Of a stretch of DNA of 51,589 nt, positions 5,985 through 15,192 are shown in pieces. Made by a program: the position numbers and the translations under genes. Each line of letters opens with the position of its first letter. Position 1 is the first letter of the stretch. The DNA is from JBMNCQ01 sp049366715. GTDB lineage: Bacteria > Bacillota > Peptococcia > Peptococcales > BICA1-8. The stretch lies in assembly GCA_049366715.1 (NCBI GenBank), contig JBMNCQ010000042.1, forward strand, positions 1 to 51,589, read 5' to 3'. The notes beneath the pieces were generated by a model. That model saw nothing but the letters and a program-made list of their open reading frames with translations, did not search any database and had not been told where the DNA came from.

Positions 5985-8597
5985 TTAAATTGTCTCTAAA
6001 TCATACCAGTTGAAGCCTACCTGCATATCAACTTTTAAAGGAACATTCAGGGGATAGGCATTCTCCATCTCATTTTTCACTAAAAGAATCAGCCTGGAGA
6101 TTTCCTGGGGCGGAACCTCAAAAACCAATTCGTCATGAACCTGCAGAATCATTTTAGCCGTAAATTGATTATCACGGAGTTCATTATAGATATTAACCAT
6201 GGCAATTTTTATAATATCTGCAGCACTGCCCTGAATAGGCGTATTCATAGCCGTACGCTCAGCAAAACTGCGGAGATTATAATTCTTACTCAGGATATCA
6301 TTTAAATAGCGCCTGCGCCCGCACAATGTTGTTACATAGCCTTTTTCCCTGGCCTCGGCGATAATTTTATCAATCCAGATCTTAACTCCCGAATACCTGG
6401 CAAAATAATTTTCGATATATCTTTTCGCTTCTTTCCGGTTTATGCCTAAATCCCGGCCTAACCCGAAATCGCTTAAGCCGTAAACGATACCGAAATTTAC
6501 CGCTTTAGCATGACGCCTCATATCTTTCGTCACCTTATCCATAGGTACATTGAAAACTTCAGATGCCGTTCTGGTGTGAATATCCTGCCCTTCCCGGAAG
6601 GCACCGATCAATACTTCATCCTGAGCAATATGGGCTAAAATCCGTAACTCTATCTGGGAATAATCCGCCGTAAAAAGAATATGCCCGTCTTTAGAAGGAA
6701 TAAAAGCTTTACGAATCCGCCGGCCTTCTTCTAAACGGATAGGGATATTCTGCAAATTAGGCTCCGTACTGCTTAGCCTGCCTGTCGCTGTAATCGTTTG
6801 GTTAAAGGAAGTATGCACCTTTTTCGTTTTAGGCTGGATAATATTAAGCAAACCGTCAATGTAAGTAGATTTTAATTTTACCAGCTGCCGGTAATTCAAT
6901 ATCTCCTTGACGATTTCATGTTCCTCAGCCAGAGTTTCCAGCACTTCGGCATTTGTGGAATAACCGGTTTTCGTTTTTTTGATCGCAGATAGGCCCAGTT
7001 TTTCAAAAAGAATTACACCCAGTTGTTTGGGGGAATTAATATTAAATTCTTCTCCGGCCAGACTGTATATTTTAGCGATCAGATCGTCTATTCGAAGCTC
7101 CAGGTCCTTACCCATGATTAATAGCTGCTCTTTATCCAGTTTTACCCCCTGAAGCTCCATAGCAGCCAATACCCGGGAGAGAGGCAGTTCTACCTCTTCA
7201 TAAAGTTTAAGCAAGCCTGTTGCGCTGAGCTTCTCTTCAATTACTGTCCCCAACTGCCGTATACCATCTATTTGACCAAAAAACTTCTCCTGTTCTTCTT
7301 CTGCCAGCACTTTTTGTAAATATTCATAAATTAGAGCCGGCAGGCTTAAGTCATTTGCCGAAGGATTCAGCAGATAACTCCCCAGCAAAACATCCCACCG
7401 GATACCTTTCATTTTAATTTTCTCCCGTCCAAAGAAAATATAGGCTGCTTTGGCATCATAAGTTGTTTTTTGAATGCTTTCATTTTCCAGATAAGGTCTG
7501 AGAACTTCTGCGTATTCTTTAAAATTATCCTCACACCGTACTTGGCAGTATTGTCCGCCTATTAACAGTCCTATTGCTTCAACTTGGCCCCGGTAAGCAT
7601 CGGAAGTGGTATATTTTAAAATAAAAGTAAGCTCCGTTATTGTATCTGTCTGTGACAATAAATCTTTTAATTCCGCGGGAGTACCGATCACTTTTCCTTT
7701 AATCTCCATGGTTTCTTTAGCAGTCTTACCTTCAGCTAAAGAATTTTTTAACAGGTTTTTAAAATCAAGCTCTTCATAGATAGGGATCAGAGCATGATAA
7801 TCAGGCTCCCGGGCTTTTAAATCTTCCTTGTGTAATTCCATGTCTATACAGCAATAGATCGTTGCCAGCTGCTTACTCAAAATAGCCTGTTCACTATTTT
7901 CGCTCAATTTTTCCCCCAGTTTTTTCCCCTTAAAATCCTCAAGATTTGCCAGGACATTTTCCACACTGCCGTATTCGGCCAGAAGCTTGAGGGCTGTTTT
8001 CTCGCCGACACCGGGGACTCCGGGAATATTATCCGATGCATCACCCATCAATCCTTTTAAATCTATAATCTGCCGAGGCGTTAGGTTATATTTTTCTCTG
8101 ATCGCATCTTCATCGAATATTTCCAGCTCCGAAATGCCTTTACGGGTCAGAAGGACTTTGGTCCTAGCGGAAACAAGCTGCAAAGCATCCCTGTCCCCGG
8201 TAACAATGAGTGTTTCCAGATCTTCTTTTTCCGCCCATTTCACCATTGTCCCGATTAAATCATCTGCCTCATAGCCTTCCATTTCGTAAATCGCAATTTT
8301 CATGGCTCTAAGAATATCTTTAATCAGATTCATCTGAGGTCTCAATTCTTCGGGCATACCTTTACGCTGAGCCTTATATTGTGCATACTGCTGATGGCGA
8401 AAAACAACCCTGCTCTTATCAAAGGCAACAGCAATATAATCCGGCTGTTCATCTGTAAATATTTTATTGAGCATATTGGTAAAGCCATAAGCCGCATTGG
8501 TAATAATACCTTTACTGTTACTGAGTAAAGGGATCGCATAAAAAGCTCTGTTTGCTAAACTGTTCCCGTCAATTACAATAAATTTTTGTTTTTTCAT
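5985..8597 (-). CDS. polA: DNA polymerase I (3'-5' exonuclease site degenerate)
   Basis: Gap-filling and Okazaki-fragment polymerase of 870 residues. Domains in order: 5'-3' flap exonuclease (IDGNSLANRAF at the start, DRDALQL and GLMGDASDNIPGVPGVGEKTA), a middle 3'-5' exonuclease fold, and the polymerase with motif A DYSQIELR, motif B AKAVNFGIVYG and motif C VHDELVFE. The DxE motif of the proofreading site is absent (ITELTFILKYT in its place), so proofreading is probably lost, as in Bacillus and Thermus Pol I. I start at ATG 8595-8597, behind GGAG seven bases away, rather than at 8612. Confidence 0.95.
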   Translation of the reverse strand: MKKQKFIVIDGNSLANRAFYAIPLLSNSKGIITNAAYGFTNMLNKIFTDEQPDYIAVAFDKSRVVFRHQQYAQYKAQRKGMPEELRPQMNLIKDILRAMKIAIYEMEGYEADDLIGTMVKWAEKEDLETLIVTGDRDALQLVSARTKVLLTRKGISELEIFDEDAIREKYNLTPRQIIDLKGLMGDASDNIPGVPGVGEKTALKLLAEYGSVENVLANLEDFKGKKLGEKLSENSEQAILSKQLATIYCCIDMELHKEDLKAREPDYHALIPIYEELDFKNLLKNSLAEGKTAKETMEIKGKVIGTPAELKDLLSQTDTITELTFILKYTTSDAYRGQVEAIGLLIGGQYCQVRCEDNFKEYAEVLRPYLENESIQKTTYDAKAAYIFFGREKIKMKGIRWDVLLGSYLLNPSANDLSLPALIYEYLQKVLAEEEQEKFFGQIDGIRQLGTVIEEKLSATGLLKLYEEVELPLSRVLAAMELQGVKLDKEQLLIMGKDLELRIDDLIAKIYSLAGEEFNINSPKQLGVILFEKLGLSAIKKTKTGYSTNAEVLETLAEEHEIVKEILNYRQLVKLKSTYIDGLLNIIQPKTKKVHTSFNQTITATGRLSSTEPNLQNIPIRLEEGRRIRKAFIPSKDGHILFTADYSQIELRILAHIAQDEVLIGAFREGQDIHTRTASEVFNVPMDKVTKDMRRHAKAVNFGIVYGLSDFGLGRDLGINRKEAKRYIENYFARYSGVKIWIDKIIAEAREKGYVTTLCGRRRYLNDILSKNYNLRSFAERTAMNTPIQGSAADIIKIAMVNIYNELRDNQFTAKMILQVHDELVFEVPPQEISRLILLVKNEMENAYPLNVPLKVDMQVGFNWYDLETI

Positions 8598-8694
8598 TCT
8601 CCCACTCCCCATTCAAACAGCTAAACTTATTATATTCATTATTGCTCTGTGGTATTTTATCATACTTATAAAAATTTGTAACAAAAATTTCTCG

Positions 8695-8737
8695 TAACAA
8701 AAAAATTCGGTGTGCAAGGAAAGTTTCCTGCACACCG
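8695..8737 (-). terminator. Rho-independent terminator of the sigma/anti-sigma operon
   Basis: A long hairpin, CCGGTGTGCAGGAAAC pairing with TTTCCTTGCACACCG (8708-8737), is followed on the minus strand by AATTTTTTTG. It lies just after the stop at 8743. Confidence 0.85.
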
Positions 8738-8742
8738 GCTTA

Positions 8743-10047
8743 TTATTTATTTTGACGGTATTTTTTTAATATCATCCCCAGGACCAGCCAGAGAACGACC
8801 AGGACCAGCAGGCCTACGAATATAAAAGGCAGATAGGCACCTGTGTAAACGACTAAATTTCCTATCCCGATGATGACTGAATTAATACTTTTGACAAAAG
8901 CTTCCCGGGTTCTGGTAATGACTCCCTGAAAACCTGTGGTTTTAATTTGTTTTACAGGTGTTAAGGTTTCTCTGATCGTCATATTGATCGTTGATAATTC
9001 CGTACGGTTATTCAGATACCGCAGACGTCCTTCCAGGGCTTCCAGATCTGCTCTGGTATTGGCCAATTCATTCTCTACGGCCAGAACATCACCCAAGGTA
9101 CCTGATTGATCAAGGATAGCCAAAAGTCTTTCTTCTTTTAGGCGCATAGCCTTTAGACGGCTTTCCACATCCACATACTCTTCGGTAACATCCTGACTAT
9201 TCACGGAACGGTTATTGATATTACCCAGACTCTCTAGACGGCTGATGGCTTCTGCAAACCGCTCATTGGGTATCCGGATAGCAATATCGCCCATTAAGAG
9301 CTTCCTTTGCTGGTCGTAAACATAAGTATTTTCGCTTACCATATAGCCGCTCATCTCATCCACCAAATGATTAACCTGCCCGGCCGCATCTTTATAACTG
9401 TCCACCTCTAAATTAAGCTGCCCGGTTTTGATAATTTTTCTTTCCGTCTCAGCAGACTGTTCCACTAAAGTCAGATCCTGCTCAGCTTTAAGATCCATTT
9501 GGGGTGCCTGGGGTGCTGTTTCTCCCCGGGCCTTCATCGTCATATTCATATCAGGTGCGGCATTATCTGCCTCATCCCGGTTAAAGCTGACTTTTCCTCG
9601 TAAAGCCCCGTTTTCCTCTGCTGCACCGGAATACATCTCTACCTGAGCCTCTTGGGGAGCAGACTTAGAGCCTCTGCCCAATTGCCCGAAATTCATCGCA
9701 ACAGGTACAATTATGAACAAGAGAAGTGCTGCAGCAGCTAACGGCATCCAAACCCTCAGGGGTTTTTGGTTAACATAATTAATTACTTTATCCATAAAAG
9801 TAACTTTCCCGGCTTTTTGGTCCTTCTCAAGTTTTTGACGCAGTTCCCGTCTAAAGCTAGCAGGGGGAATGAGCTCTTCCTCTTCCAAGCTGTTAAACAT
9901 CAGCACGGTTTCTTGTAAAGCTTGTAATTCTTCCCGGCACTCGGGGCAGGATTTTAAGTGCTCTTCCAATTCAGCTCTTTCACTATCATCCAGACAGCTA
10001 TCAATATACAAGGACAACAAATCCTGGAAATCAGCACATTTTCTCAT
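8743..10047 (-). CDS. Anti-sigma-like zinc-finger (zf-HC2) protein with DUF4349 domain
   Basis: A 434-aa membrane protein with a putative zinc-binding anti-sigma domain at the N-terminus: His30-x3-Cys34-x2-Cys37 in EEHLKSCPECREEL. A membrane helix follows (about 98-118). An outside DUF4349 domain has coiled-coil character (ESRLKAMRLKEERLLAIL, then LEALEGRLRYLNN), and a C-terminal membrane helix lies near 400-425. Its ATG overlaps the stop of the ECF sigma gene in an ATGA. By family logic it should hold that sigma factor inactive until an envelope signal arrives; the fused DUF4349 part is the likely sensor. Partner and role are inferred. Confidence 0.8.
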   Translation of the reverse strand: MRKCADFQDLLSLYIDSCLDDSERAELEEHLKSCPECREELQALQETVLMFNSLEEEELIPPASFRRELRQKLEKDQKAGKVTFMDKVINYVNQKPLRVWMPLAAAALLLFIIVPVAMNFGQLGRGSKSAPQEAQVEMYSGAAEENGALRGKVSFNRDEADNAAPDMNMTMKARGETAPQAPQMDLKAEQDLTLVEQSAETERKIIKTGQLNLEVDSYKDAAGQVNHLVDEMSGYMVSENTYVYDQQRKLLMGDIAIRIPNERFAEAISRLESLGNINNRSVNSQDVTEEYVDVESRLKAMRLKEERLLAILDQSGTLGDVLAVENELANTRADLEALEGRLRYLNNRTELSTINMTIRETLTPVKQIKTTGFQGVITRTREAFVKSINSVIIGIGNLVVYTGAYLPFIFVGLLVLVVLWLVLGMILKKYRQNK

Positions 10048-10628
10048 TCCCTTCCCCCCTTTCGTTCATCTAGAATAATTTTATCCCGCAGAGCCTTCCG
10101 TGCTCTGTTCAGCCGGGATTTAACCGTCCCTAAAGAACAACCGGCTATCTCTGCAATCTCTTCATAACTGTATCCTTTAATATCCCGCAAGATAACCACC
10201 ATCCGGTATTCAGGACTAAGATTATTGATCAGCCCCTGCAGATATTCTTTCAATTCATTGTTTTCACATTGCTGGTCCGGCGTCGGTCCGTTATCTTTTA
10301 ATTGCTTGGCAACAGAACCTTCCTCCAGCCAGACCTCCTCATCCAGAGAAGTCTGGTTTGTTCGTTTTAATTTTCTTAGTTCATCCCGGCATACGTTAGA
10401 TACAATCCGGCAGATCCAGGTGGAAAAAGATGCTTCCTGACGAAAGCCTTTAATAGACTGATATGCTTTTAGGAAAGCCTCTTGACTTAAATCACTGGCA
10501 TCCTCCGGATTACCCATGAAACGATAGGCTATCGCGTATACCTTTCTCTCATATTTCGCTACTAATTCTTCAAAAGCGTCTAAGTCCCCACTTTGACTAC
10601 GCGTAATCAACTCTTCTTCTAATAACAT
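10044..10628 (-). CDS. RNA polymerase ECF sigma factor (SigW-like)
   Basis: A 194-aa extracytoplasmic-function sigma factor. Region 2 contains YAIAYRFMGNPEDASDLSQE and FRQEASFSTWICRI, and region 4 contains LSPEYRMVVILRDIKGYSY and an EEIAEIAGCSLGTVKSRL helix-turn-helix. I start at ATG 10626-10628, about ten bases after GGGGG, since the extension to 10649 only encodes the ribosome-site sequence. It is coupled to the downstream anti-sigma gene. Targets are unknown; autoregulation is likely for the family. Confidence 0.9.
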   Translation of the reverse strand: MLLEEELITRSQSGDLDAFEELVAKYERKVYAIAYRFMGNPEDASDLSQEAFLKAYQSIKGFRQEASFSTWICRIVSNVCRDELRKLKRTNQTSLDEEVWLEEGSVAKQLKDNGPTPDQQCENNELKEYLQGLINNLSPEYRMVVILRDIKGYSYEEIAEIAGCSLGTVKSRLNRARKALRDKIILDERKGGRE

Positions 10629-10690
10629 AAACTGGTGTCCCCCTTTCAACCAGTACTTTATAGACGAACTCTTTTTTTAAAAAGTTCCTG

Positions 10691-11875
10691 TTATCGTTTA
10701 TTTTTATCATTTTCTTTTAAGAGCCTGGCCCTGGTTACAGCTTTCTTCCCGTATTTACTGTTTACTTTATCCAGAGCTTTATATAATTCTTCTGATTTAC
10801 CGTCTTTTTCAGTAAATAATGAAAATTGTTGTGCGGATGACTCTGCACTGACCAGTCCTGATACCGTTACCCCGATTAACCGCAAACTTTTTTCTCCGCT
10901 ATAATTCACCTCTAAAAGTCTGGCAGCCTCCCGATAAATCAAATCATCCTGATTGATCTCTTCCGGCAAAGTATGACTGCGGGTTATCGTTTTAAAATCA
11001 TAATATTTGAGCTTAATGGTAATGGTTTTGCCCTTCAGTCCCGATCTGCGCAGCCGCCGGCCTACATCCTGGGCCAGATCAAGCAGGACTCCTTTCAGAT
11101 AATCAATATTAACGATATCTTCGGCAAAAGTTGTTTCATGACCTATGGACTGAGCTTCCCGCCGGGGGATCACCGGCCGGTTGTCAACGCCGTTGGCTAA
11201 TTGATAGACCTCCAGCCCCCAGCTGCCCAGAGCCTTTCCTAACAGCTGCGGATTACTTTGCGCCAGCTGACCTATTGTTTTAATATTTAATTCCAGGAGT
11301 TTCTGCCCGGATTTATCACCAATCCCCCAGAGTTTCCTGATTGACAAAGGCCAGACTTTCCTTCGGATATCATCTTCCTTAATGATCACAAAGCCGTCAG
11401 GCTTATCTAAATCAGAAGCCAGCTTAGCCAGAAACTTATTGGGAGCAAGACCGATGGAAGCATTTAAATCCAATTCTGATTTTATTTGATTTTTAATTTT
11501 CCTGCCGATTTTCTCATAACTCCCGAATAACCTCTGAGATCCGGTCACATCTAAAAAAGCCTCGTCTAAAGATAACGCCTCTACCAATGGTGTATAGCGC
11601 TGAAATATTGCCATAATTGAGTCCGATACCCGGCTGTATTTCTGATGATCGGGCGGAATAAAAATTCCTTGCGGACAGAGCCGGTAAGCTTCAATTAAAG
11701 GCATGGCAGAATGAACGCCAAATTTACGAGCCTCATAGGAAGCCGTAGAAACTACCCCTCTGGACTGGGCTTTTCCTCCTATAATAACAGGTTTATTCAA
11801 GAGCTCCGGATTATCCCGCTGCTCAACTGCCGCATAAAAGGCATCCATATCTACATGGATTATCGTCCTTGCCAT
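10691..11875 (-). CDS. dinB: DNA polymerase IV (Y family)
   Basis: Error-prone translesion polymerase of 394 residues. Catalytic acidic residues lie in HVDMDAFYAAVE near the start and in LSLDEAFLDVTG near 103-114. GGKAQSRGVVSTASYEAR, SIGLAPNKFLAKLASD and the little-finger region (ESIGHET-like QSIGHETTF) are present. The C-terminus is somewhat extended and lysine-rich. It lies close downstream of no other gene on its strand; regulation by LexA cannot be judged from an obvious site. Confidence 0.93.
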   Translation of the reverse strand: MARTIIHVDMDAFYAAVEQRDNPELLNKPVIIGGKAQSRGVVSTASYEARKFGVHSAMPLIEAYRLCPQGIFIPPDHQKYSRVSDSIMAIFQRYTPLVEALSLDEAFLDVTGSQRLFGSYEKIGRKIKNQIKSELDLNASIGLAPNKFLAKLASDLDKPDGFVIIKEDDIRRKVWPLSIRKLWGIGDKSGQKLLELNIKTIGQLAQSNPQLLGKALGSWGLEVYQLANGVDNRPVIPRREAQSIGHETTFAEDIVNIDYLKGVLLDLAQDVGRRLRRSGLKGKTITIKLKYYDFKTITRSHTLPEEINQDDLIYREAARLLEVNYSGEKSLRLIGVTVSGLVSAESSAQQFSLFTEKDGKSEELYKALDKVNSKYGKKAVTRARLLKENDKNKR

Positions 11876-11987
11876 GTCCGGTCACTTCCCTGCTCATTAT
11901 AACTAATAATTAATTTTATCATAATGAAAAAATTCCGGATATAAGGTTAAAAAATGGAAATTATATTTATTGAAAGGGGGGATAACG

Positions 11988-12137
11988 TTGAAAAAACAGA
12001 GCCAACCTGAAAAAGGCATGAAAAAGCAGAATCCTATGGGTCAAACCCAATCCAACTATGTTCAAGAAGCTTCGGAAGAACTGATGCAGGAAAAATCTCT
12101 GCAGAAGAACCAAAAACAATCTAAAAATATGCAGTAA
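11988..12137 (+). CDS. Small Gln/Lys-rich hydrophilic protein, 49 aa
   Basis: A TTG start (11988-11990) follows a GGGGGG purine run by six bases. The frame runs to TAA at 12135-12137 and is followed at once by a strong terminator, so it is a complete one-gene transcription unit. The product has no hydrophobic segment, is rich in Gln, Lys, Met and Asn, and reads NYVQEASEELMQEKSLQKN in its centre. This composition recalls small acid-soluble or other minor spore proteins, but no family signature is certain. Confidence 0.6.
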   Translation: MKKQSQPEKGMKKQNPMGQTQSNYVQEASEELMQEKSLQKNQKQSKNMQ

Positions 12138-12167
12138 TTATGAGGGGTTTCCCCTCATAATTTTTTT
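12136..12167 (+). terminator. Rho-independent terminator of the 49-aa gene
   Basis: A perfect 12-bp stem, AATTATGAGGGG with CCCCTCATAATT (12136-12147 and 12151-12162), has a TTT loop and is followed by seven T residues. It overlaps the stop codon of the small gene. Confidence 0.92.
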
Positions 12168-12276
12168 AACTTGCTTATATTCAAGGTAAATAATTTAAAA
12201 TCTAAATATTTTGTTTGCTCAAAATAATACCAGAGAATATAATATCTAGTGAGCTTATTTTAAGAGGAGAAATGTT

Positions 12277-14130
12277 ATGGAACATACCCAGACCTATTCG
12301 TCTTTATTACTGATTGTCCTGTTAGCTGTTTTTGTACCCATTTTAATTAACAAGATCAAATTTATTCCCATTCCTTTAGTAGTGGGTGAAATTATTGCCG
12401 GAATGATTGTGGGCAAAAGCGGCTTTAACCTGATAGAAAGCACGTCCTGGCTTGATTTTTTATCTACTTTCGGCTTTGTATTTTTAATGTTTCTTTCGGG
12501 TTTGGAAATTGATTTTGACCTGTTGATCAAGAACGGCTCCTCCGCAAAAATATCCTGGTATCAAAAGCCCCCTGCCTTGGCAGCTATAACATTTTTGCTG
12601 ACTTTAACGCTGGCTGCTTTCCTGGCAGCGGCCTTCTATAATCTGGGCTGGATAAAAAATATCCCCCTAATGACTTTAATCATGAGCACCACTTCGCTGG
12701 GGATCGTCGTACCCATTTTAAAAGAAAAAGGACTTTTAAGCTCAGCTTATGGTCAAACCCTGCTCTTTGCCGCATTAATCGCCGATTTCGTGACCATGGT
12801 CCTGATTACTATCTATGTAACCCTCTACCTCACCGGCCTTAACTATAAAATACTGTTTATCGTACTTTTATTCCTGGTCTTTTTCATTTTCTACCGCATG
12901 GGAATCAGGGTTGTCCGTTTAAAAATCTTTGAAGAAATGGCCCATGCTACCTCCCAGTTGGAAGTACGGGGTGCTTTCGCTTTAATTCTCATCTTTATTG
13001 CTTTAACCCAGCAATTAGGTATTGAAGTAATCCTGGGCGCCTTCTTAGCAGGGGTTATCATTGCCCTGATCAGAGAAAAAGATCCTTCCCAGCTCAATAT
13101 GAAACTAGATGCCATCGGCTATGGTTTCTTTATCCCTATTTTCTTTATTACCGTGGGGGCTCAATTTGACATCCGCTCGGTTATCGGCAATAAAGACTCC
13201 CTCTATTTACTGGGCGCCTTACTGGCAGGATCATACCTGGTTAAAATAATTCCCGCCTTATTGCTTAAATTTAACCATAGCTGGCAGGAAACGATCGGAG
13301 CAGGGTTCCTGCTCTCGTCAAGATTGAGTTTAATCATTGCCGCCAGCGCAATCAGCTTAAAACTGGAGGCTATCTCCGCAGCGGTAAACGGAGCCATAAT
13401 ATTAGTGGCCATTATTACCTGCACCTTGTCTCCTTTATTATTTGAACCTTTTGCACCTAAAACAGATAAGACCATTAACAATAAAATTTATATTATCGGG
13501 ATAAACGAAAGATCGCTCCTCTTAGCCCAAAGATTAACCCAGAGTAACTATGATCTGGTATTGATCACCCAATACCAGGAAAGATTTAAAAAAGCCAAGA
13601 AGAATTTTCCCAACGTCCTTTTAGGGAATTATCTTAATGTCCAATGGTTGAAATCCACAGGCCTTGAAGAGGCACGGACTGTTGTGATATCAAGCCTGAC
13701 CGAAGACATCAATACCGAGCTCTGCCACATTTGCAATAAGATATTTCAAAAGGATCATATCGTCTTACTGACAAATGCCCAGTCTGAGCCCGACGGTGCC
13801 AAACTCTACGGAGCTCTCTATGTTTCTCCTGAACTGGCAACGATTTTTATGGCGGAGAACCTGGTGACACATCCCCAGGTCTTCAGTTTGCTTTCTCACA
13901 CCGACGAGGCCTGCGATATCGGGGAAATCAGACTAACAAATCCCGGCTACTTCAACAAACCCCTGCGGGAAGTTAAACTGCCCGGGGATTCTTTGATTCT
14001 CTCCATCGTCAGAAATGGTGAAAAAATCATTCCCCACGGCAACACAACCTTACAGGAAAATGATTTATTAATGCTGGTAGGCTCTTGCGAATGCATCAGC
14101 AGAGGCAAAAACCGGCTACAAGATAAATGA
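12277..14130 (+). CDS. CPA2-type cation/proton antiporter with TrkA domains
   Basis: A 617-aa transporter of the KefB/GerN kind. Residues about 1-390 form 11-13 membrane helices of a Na+(K+)/H+ exchanger domain, with GEIIAGMIVGKSG near 37 and QLGIEVILGAFLAGVIIA near 246. Residues about 403-510 form a TrkA-N nucleotide-binding domain (IYIIGINERSLLLAQRL, then NYLNVQWLKSTGL), and about 535-610 a TrkA-C domain ending in LQENDLLMLVGS. It exchanges K+ or Na+ for protons at the cell membrane; which ion cannot be told. Start ATG follows GAGGAG by seven bases. Confidence 0.88.
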   Translation: MEHTQTYSSLLLIVLLAVFVPILINKIKFIPIPLVVGEIIAGMIVGKSGFNLIESTSWLDFLSTFGFVFLMFLSGLEIDFDLLIKNGSSAKISWYQKPPALAAITFLLTLTLAAFLAAAFYNLGWIKNIPLMTLIMSTTSLGIVVPILKEKGLLSSAYGQTLLFAALIADFVTMVLITIYVTLYLTGLNYKILFIVLLFLVFFIFYRMGIRVVRLKIFEEMAHATSQLEVRGAFALILIFIALTQQLGIEVILGAFLAGVIIALIREKDPSQLNMKLDAIGYGFFIPIFFITVGAQFDIRSVIGNKDSLYLLGALLAGSYLVKIIPALLLKFNHSWQETIGAGFLLSSRLSLIIAASAISLKLEAISAAVNGAIILVAIITCTLSPLLFEPFAPKTDKTINNKIYIIGINERSLLLAQRLTQSNYDLVLITQYQERFKKAKKNFPNVLLGNYLNVQWLKSTGLEEARTVVISSLTEDINTELCHICNKIFQKDHIVLLTNAQSEPDGAKLYGALYVSPELATIFMAENLVTHPQVFSLLSHTDEACDIGEIRLTNPGYFNKPLREVKLPGDSLILSIVRNGEKIIPHGNTTLQENDLLMLVGSCECISRGKNRLQDK

Positions 14131-14148
14131 ACAGGGATAAAGGATCTC

Positions 14149-14177
14149 CAGGACTTCTTAGTTGTTGAGAAGTCCTG
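14149..14177. terminator. Possible bidirectional terminator between convergent genes
   Basis: A 10-bp inverted repeat, CAGGACTTCT with AGAAGTCCTG (14149-14158 and 14168-14177), lies in the 27-base gap between the antiporter and the convergent protease gene and includes the protease stop codon. The T-tract on either side is weak. Confidence 0.4.
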
Positions 14178-14994
14178 TTCCTGCTATTTTATCGAGAATC
14201 AATGGCACCGGAACTGCCAGGCCGATTATTTCCTCATCGGAGGTTTCCTCCTGGGAAAGCAAAGTTGCAAATACTACAGCGATAACCCTTCCGTCATTGT
14301 TAAATACCGGACTGCCGCTGTTGCCTTTGTGAATCTGGCCTTTAATCGCCAAAACCGACTCCTCCCAATCCTTTAATTTAATTGTGCCTAAAATTTTACC
14401 TTCGTCTACTATCCTGGTTATACCCAGGGGATTACCGATTATCAGGACATCCTCCCTGGCCTTTAATTGCTCATCATCTGCCAATTCTACAACAGGTAAG
14501 CCGCTCCCGGGAATCTTCAATACCGCGATATCGATCTTGGGAAAAGCAGTTATTTTACTAACCTGAAAAATACTGCCGTCTTTAAATTTTACATAGACCG
14601 TTTCCGCCCCGTTAATTACATGGTTATTGGTAATAATTAAACCGGTGGATTTAATGTTAAATCCTGTCCCCTGCCCTTGGAGGGCGTTAACCTGGACTAC
14701 AGCCTTTTGCAATTCTTGAATTTTCTGATTATTGCTTAACTTTTGGGATTGGGCGATAAGATTAAAGGGAGGCAGATTAAGTTCCTTAAACCAGTAACCT
14801 GCACCAAAGAGCATAAACACAACCAGGGTTATTAATCCCACCATCCTAAAGGGGAGCGAGTATCTTTTTTGGCCGGTTTCCTCTTCTTGTTCCTCCTCAT
14901 GAAAATCACCATTGATTTCTGCAATCATAGCCGCATCCAGATCCTGCTCATCTATCTCGTCACAGGAGACCTGCCAGTATTCTTGGTCGGACAT
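14158..14994 (-). CDS. Membrane-anchored trypsin-like serine protease (HtrA-like, no PDZ)
   Basis: A 278-aa protein with an acidic cytoplasmic N-terminus (about 1-48), one membrane helix (about 50-68) and an outer S1C protease domain. The catalytic triad is His125 in ITNNHVI, Asp155 in FPKIDIAVL and Ser226 in KGNSGSPVF. Unlike DegP/HtrA it ends soon after the protease domain and carries no PDZ domain. It may act in envelope protein quality control or in processing of one target. GGAGGG lies upstream of the ATG. It is convergent with the antiporter gene. Confidence 0.85.
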   Translation of the reverse strand: MSDQEYWQVSCDEIDEQDLDAAMIAEINGDFHEEEQEEETGQKRYSLPFRMVGLITLVVFMLFGAGYWFKELNLPPFNLIAQSQKLSNNQKIQELQKAVVQVNALQGQGTGFNIKSTGLIITNNHVINGAETVYVKFKDGSIFQVSKITAFPKIDIAVLKIPGSGLPVVELADDEQLKAREDVLIIGNPLGITRIVDEGKILGTIKLKDWEESVLAIKGQIHKGNSGSPVFNNDGRVIAVVFATLLSQEETSDEEIIGLAVPVPLILDKIAGTGLLNN

Positions 14995-15046
14995 TGCTGA
15001 TTCCCTCCTCTCTCACTAGTATAACAGAACGGAAGTATTTCTCACA

Positions 15047-15075
15047 TTGACAATATTATACGCCCGTGTTATACT
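15047..15075 (+). promoter_or_regulatory. Sigma-A promoter of tRNA-Leu(CAA)
   Basis: A consensus -35 TTGACA (15047-15052) and a -10 TATACT (15070-15075) are separated by exactly 17 bases. The tRNA begins 21 bases after the -10. Confidence 0.9.
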
Positions 15076-15095
15076 AACTTTTGTCAATAAAATAT

Positions 15096-15183
15096 GCCGA
15101 AGTGGCGGAATTGGCAGACGCACCGGACTCAAAATCCGGCGGCCTCAAAAACCGTGTGGGTTCGAGTCCCACCTTCGGCACCA
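15096..15183 (+). tRNA. tRNA-Leu (anticodon CAA)
   Basis: A full leucine tRNA with long variable arm: acceptor GCCGAAG pairing with CTTCGGC, encoded CCA at 15181-15183, anticodon stem CCGGA/TCCGG and loop CTCAAAA giving anticodon CAA (reads UUG). T-loop GGTTCGAGTC. It has its own strong promoter and terminator. The DNA behind it is an accessory island. Confidence 0.96.
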
Positions 15184-15192
15184 AACGCACAT

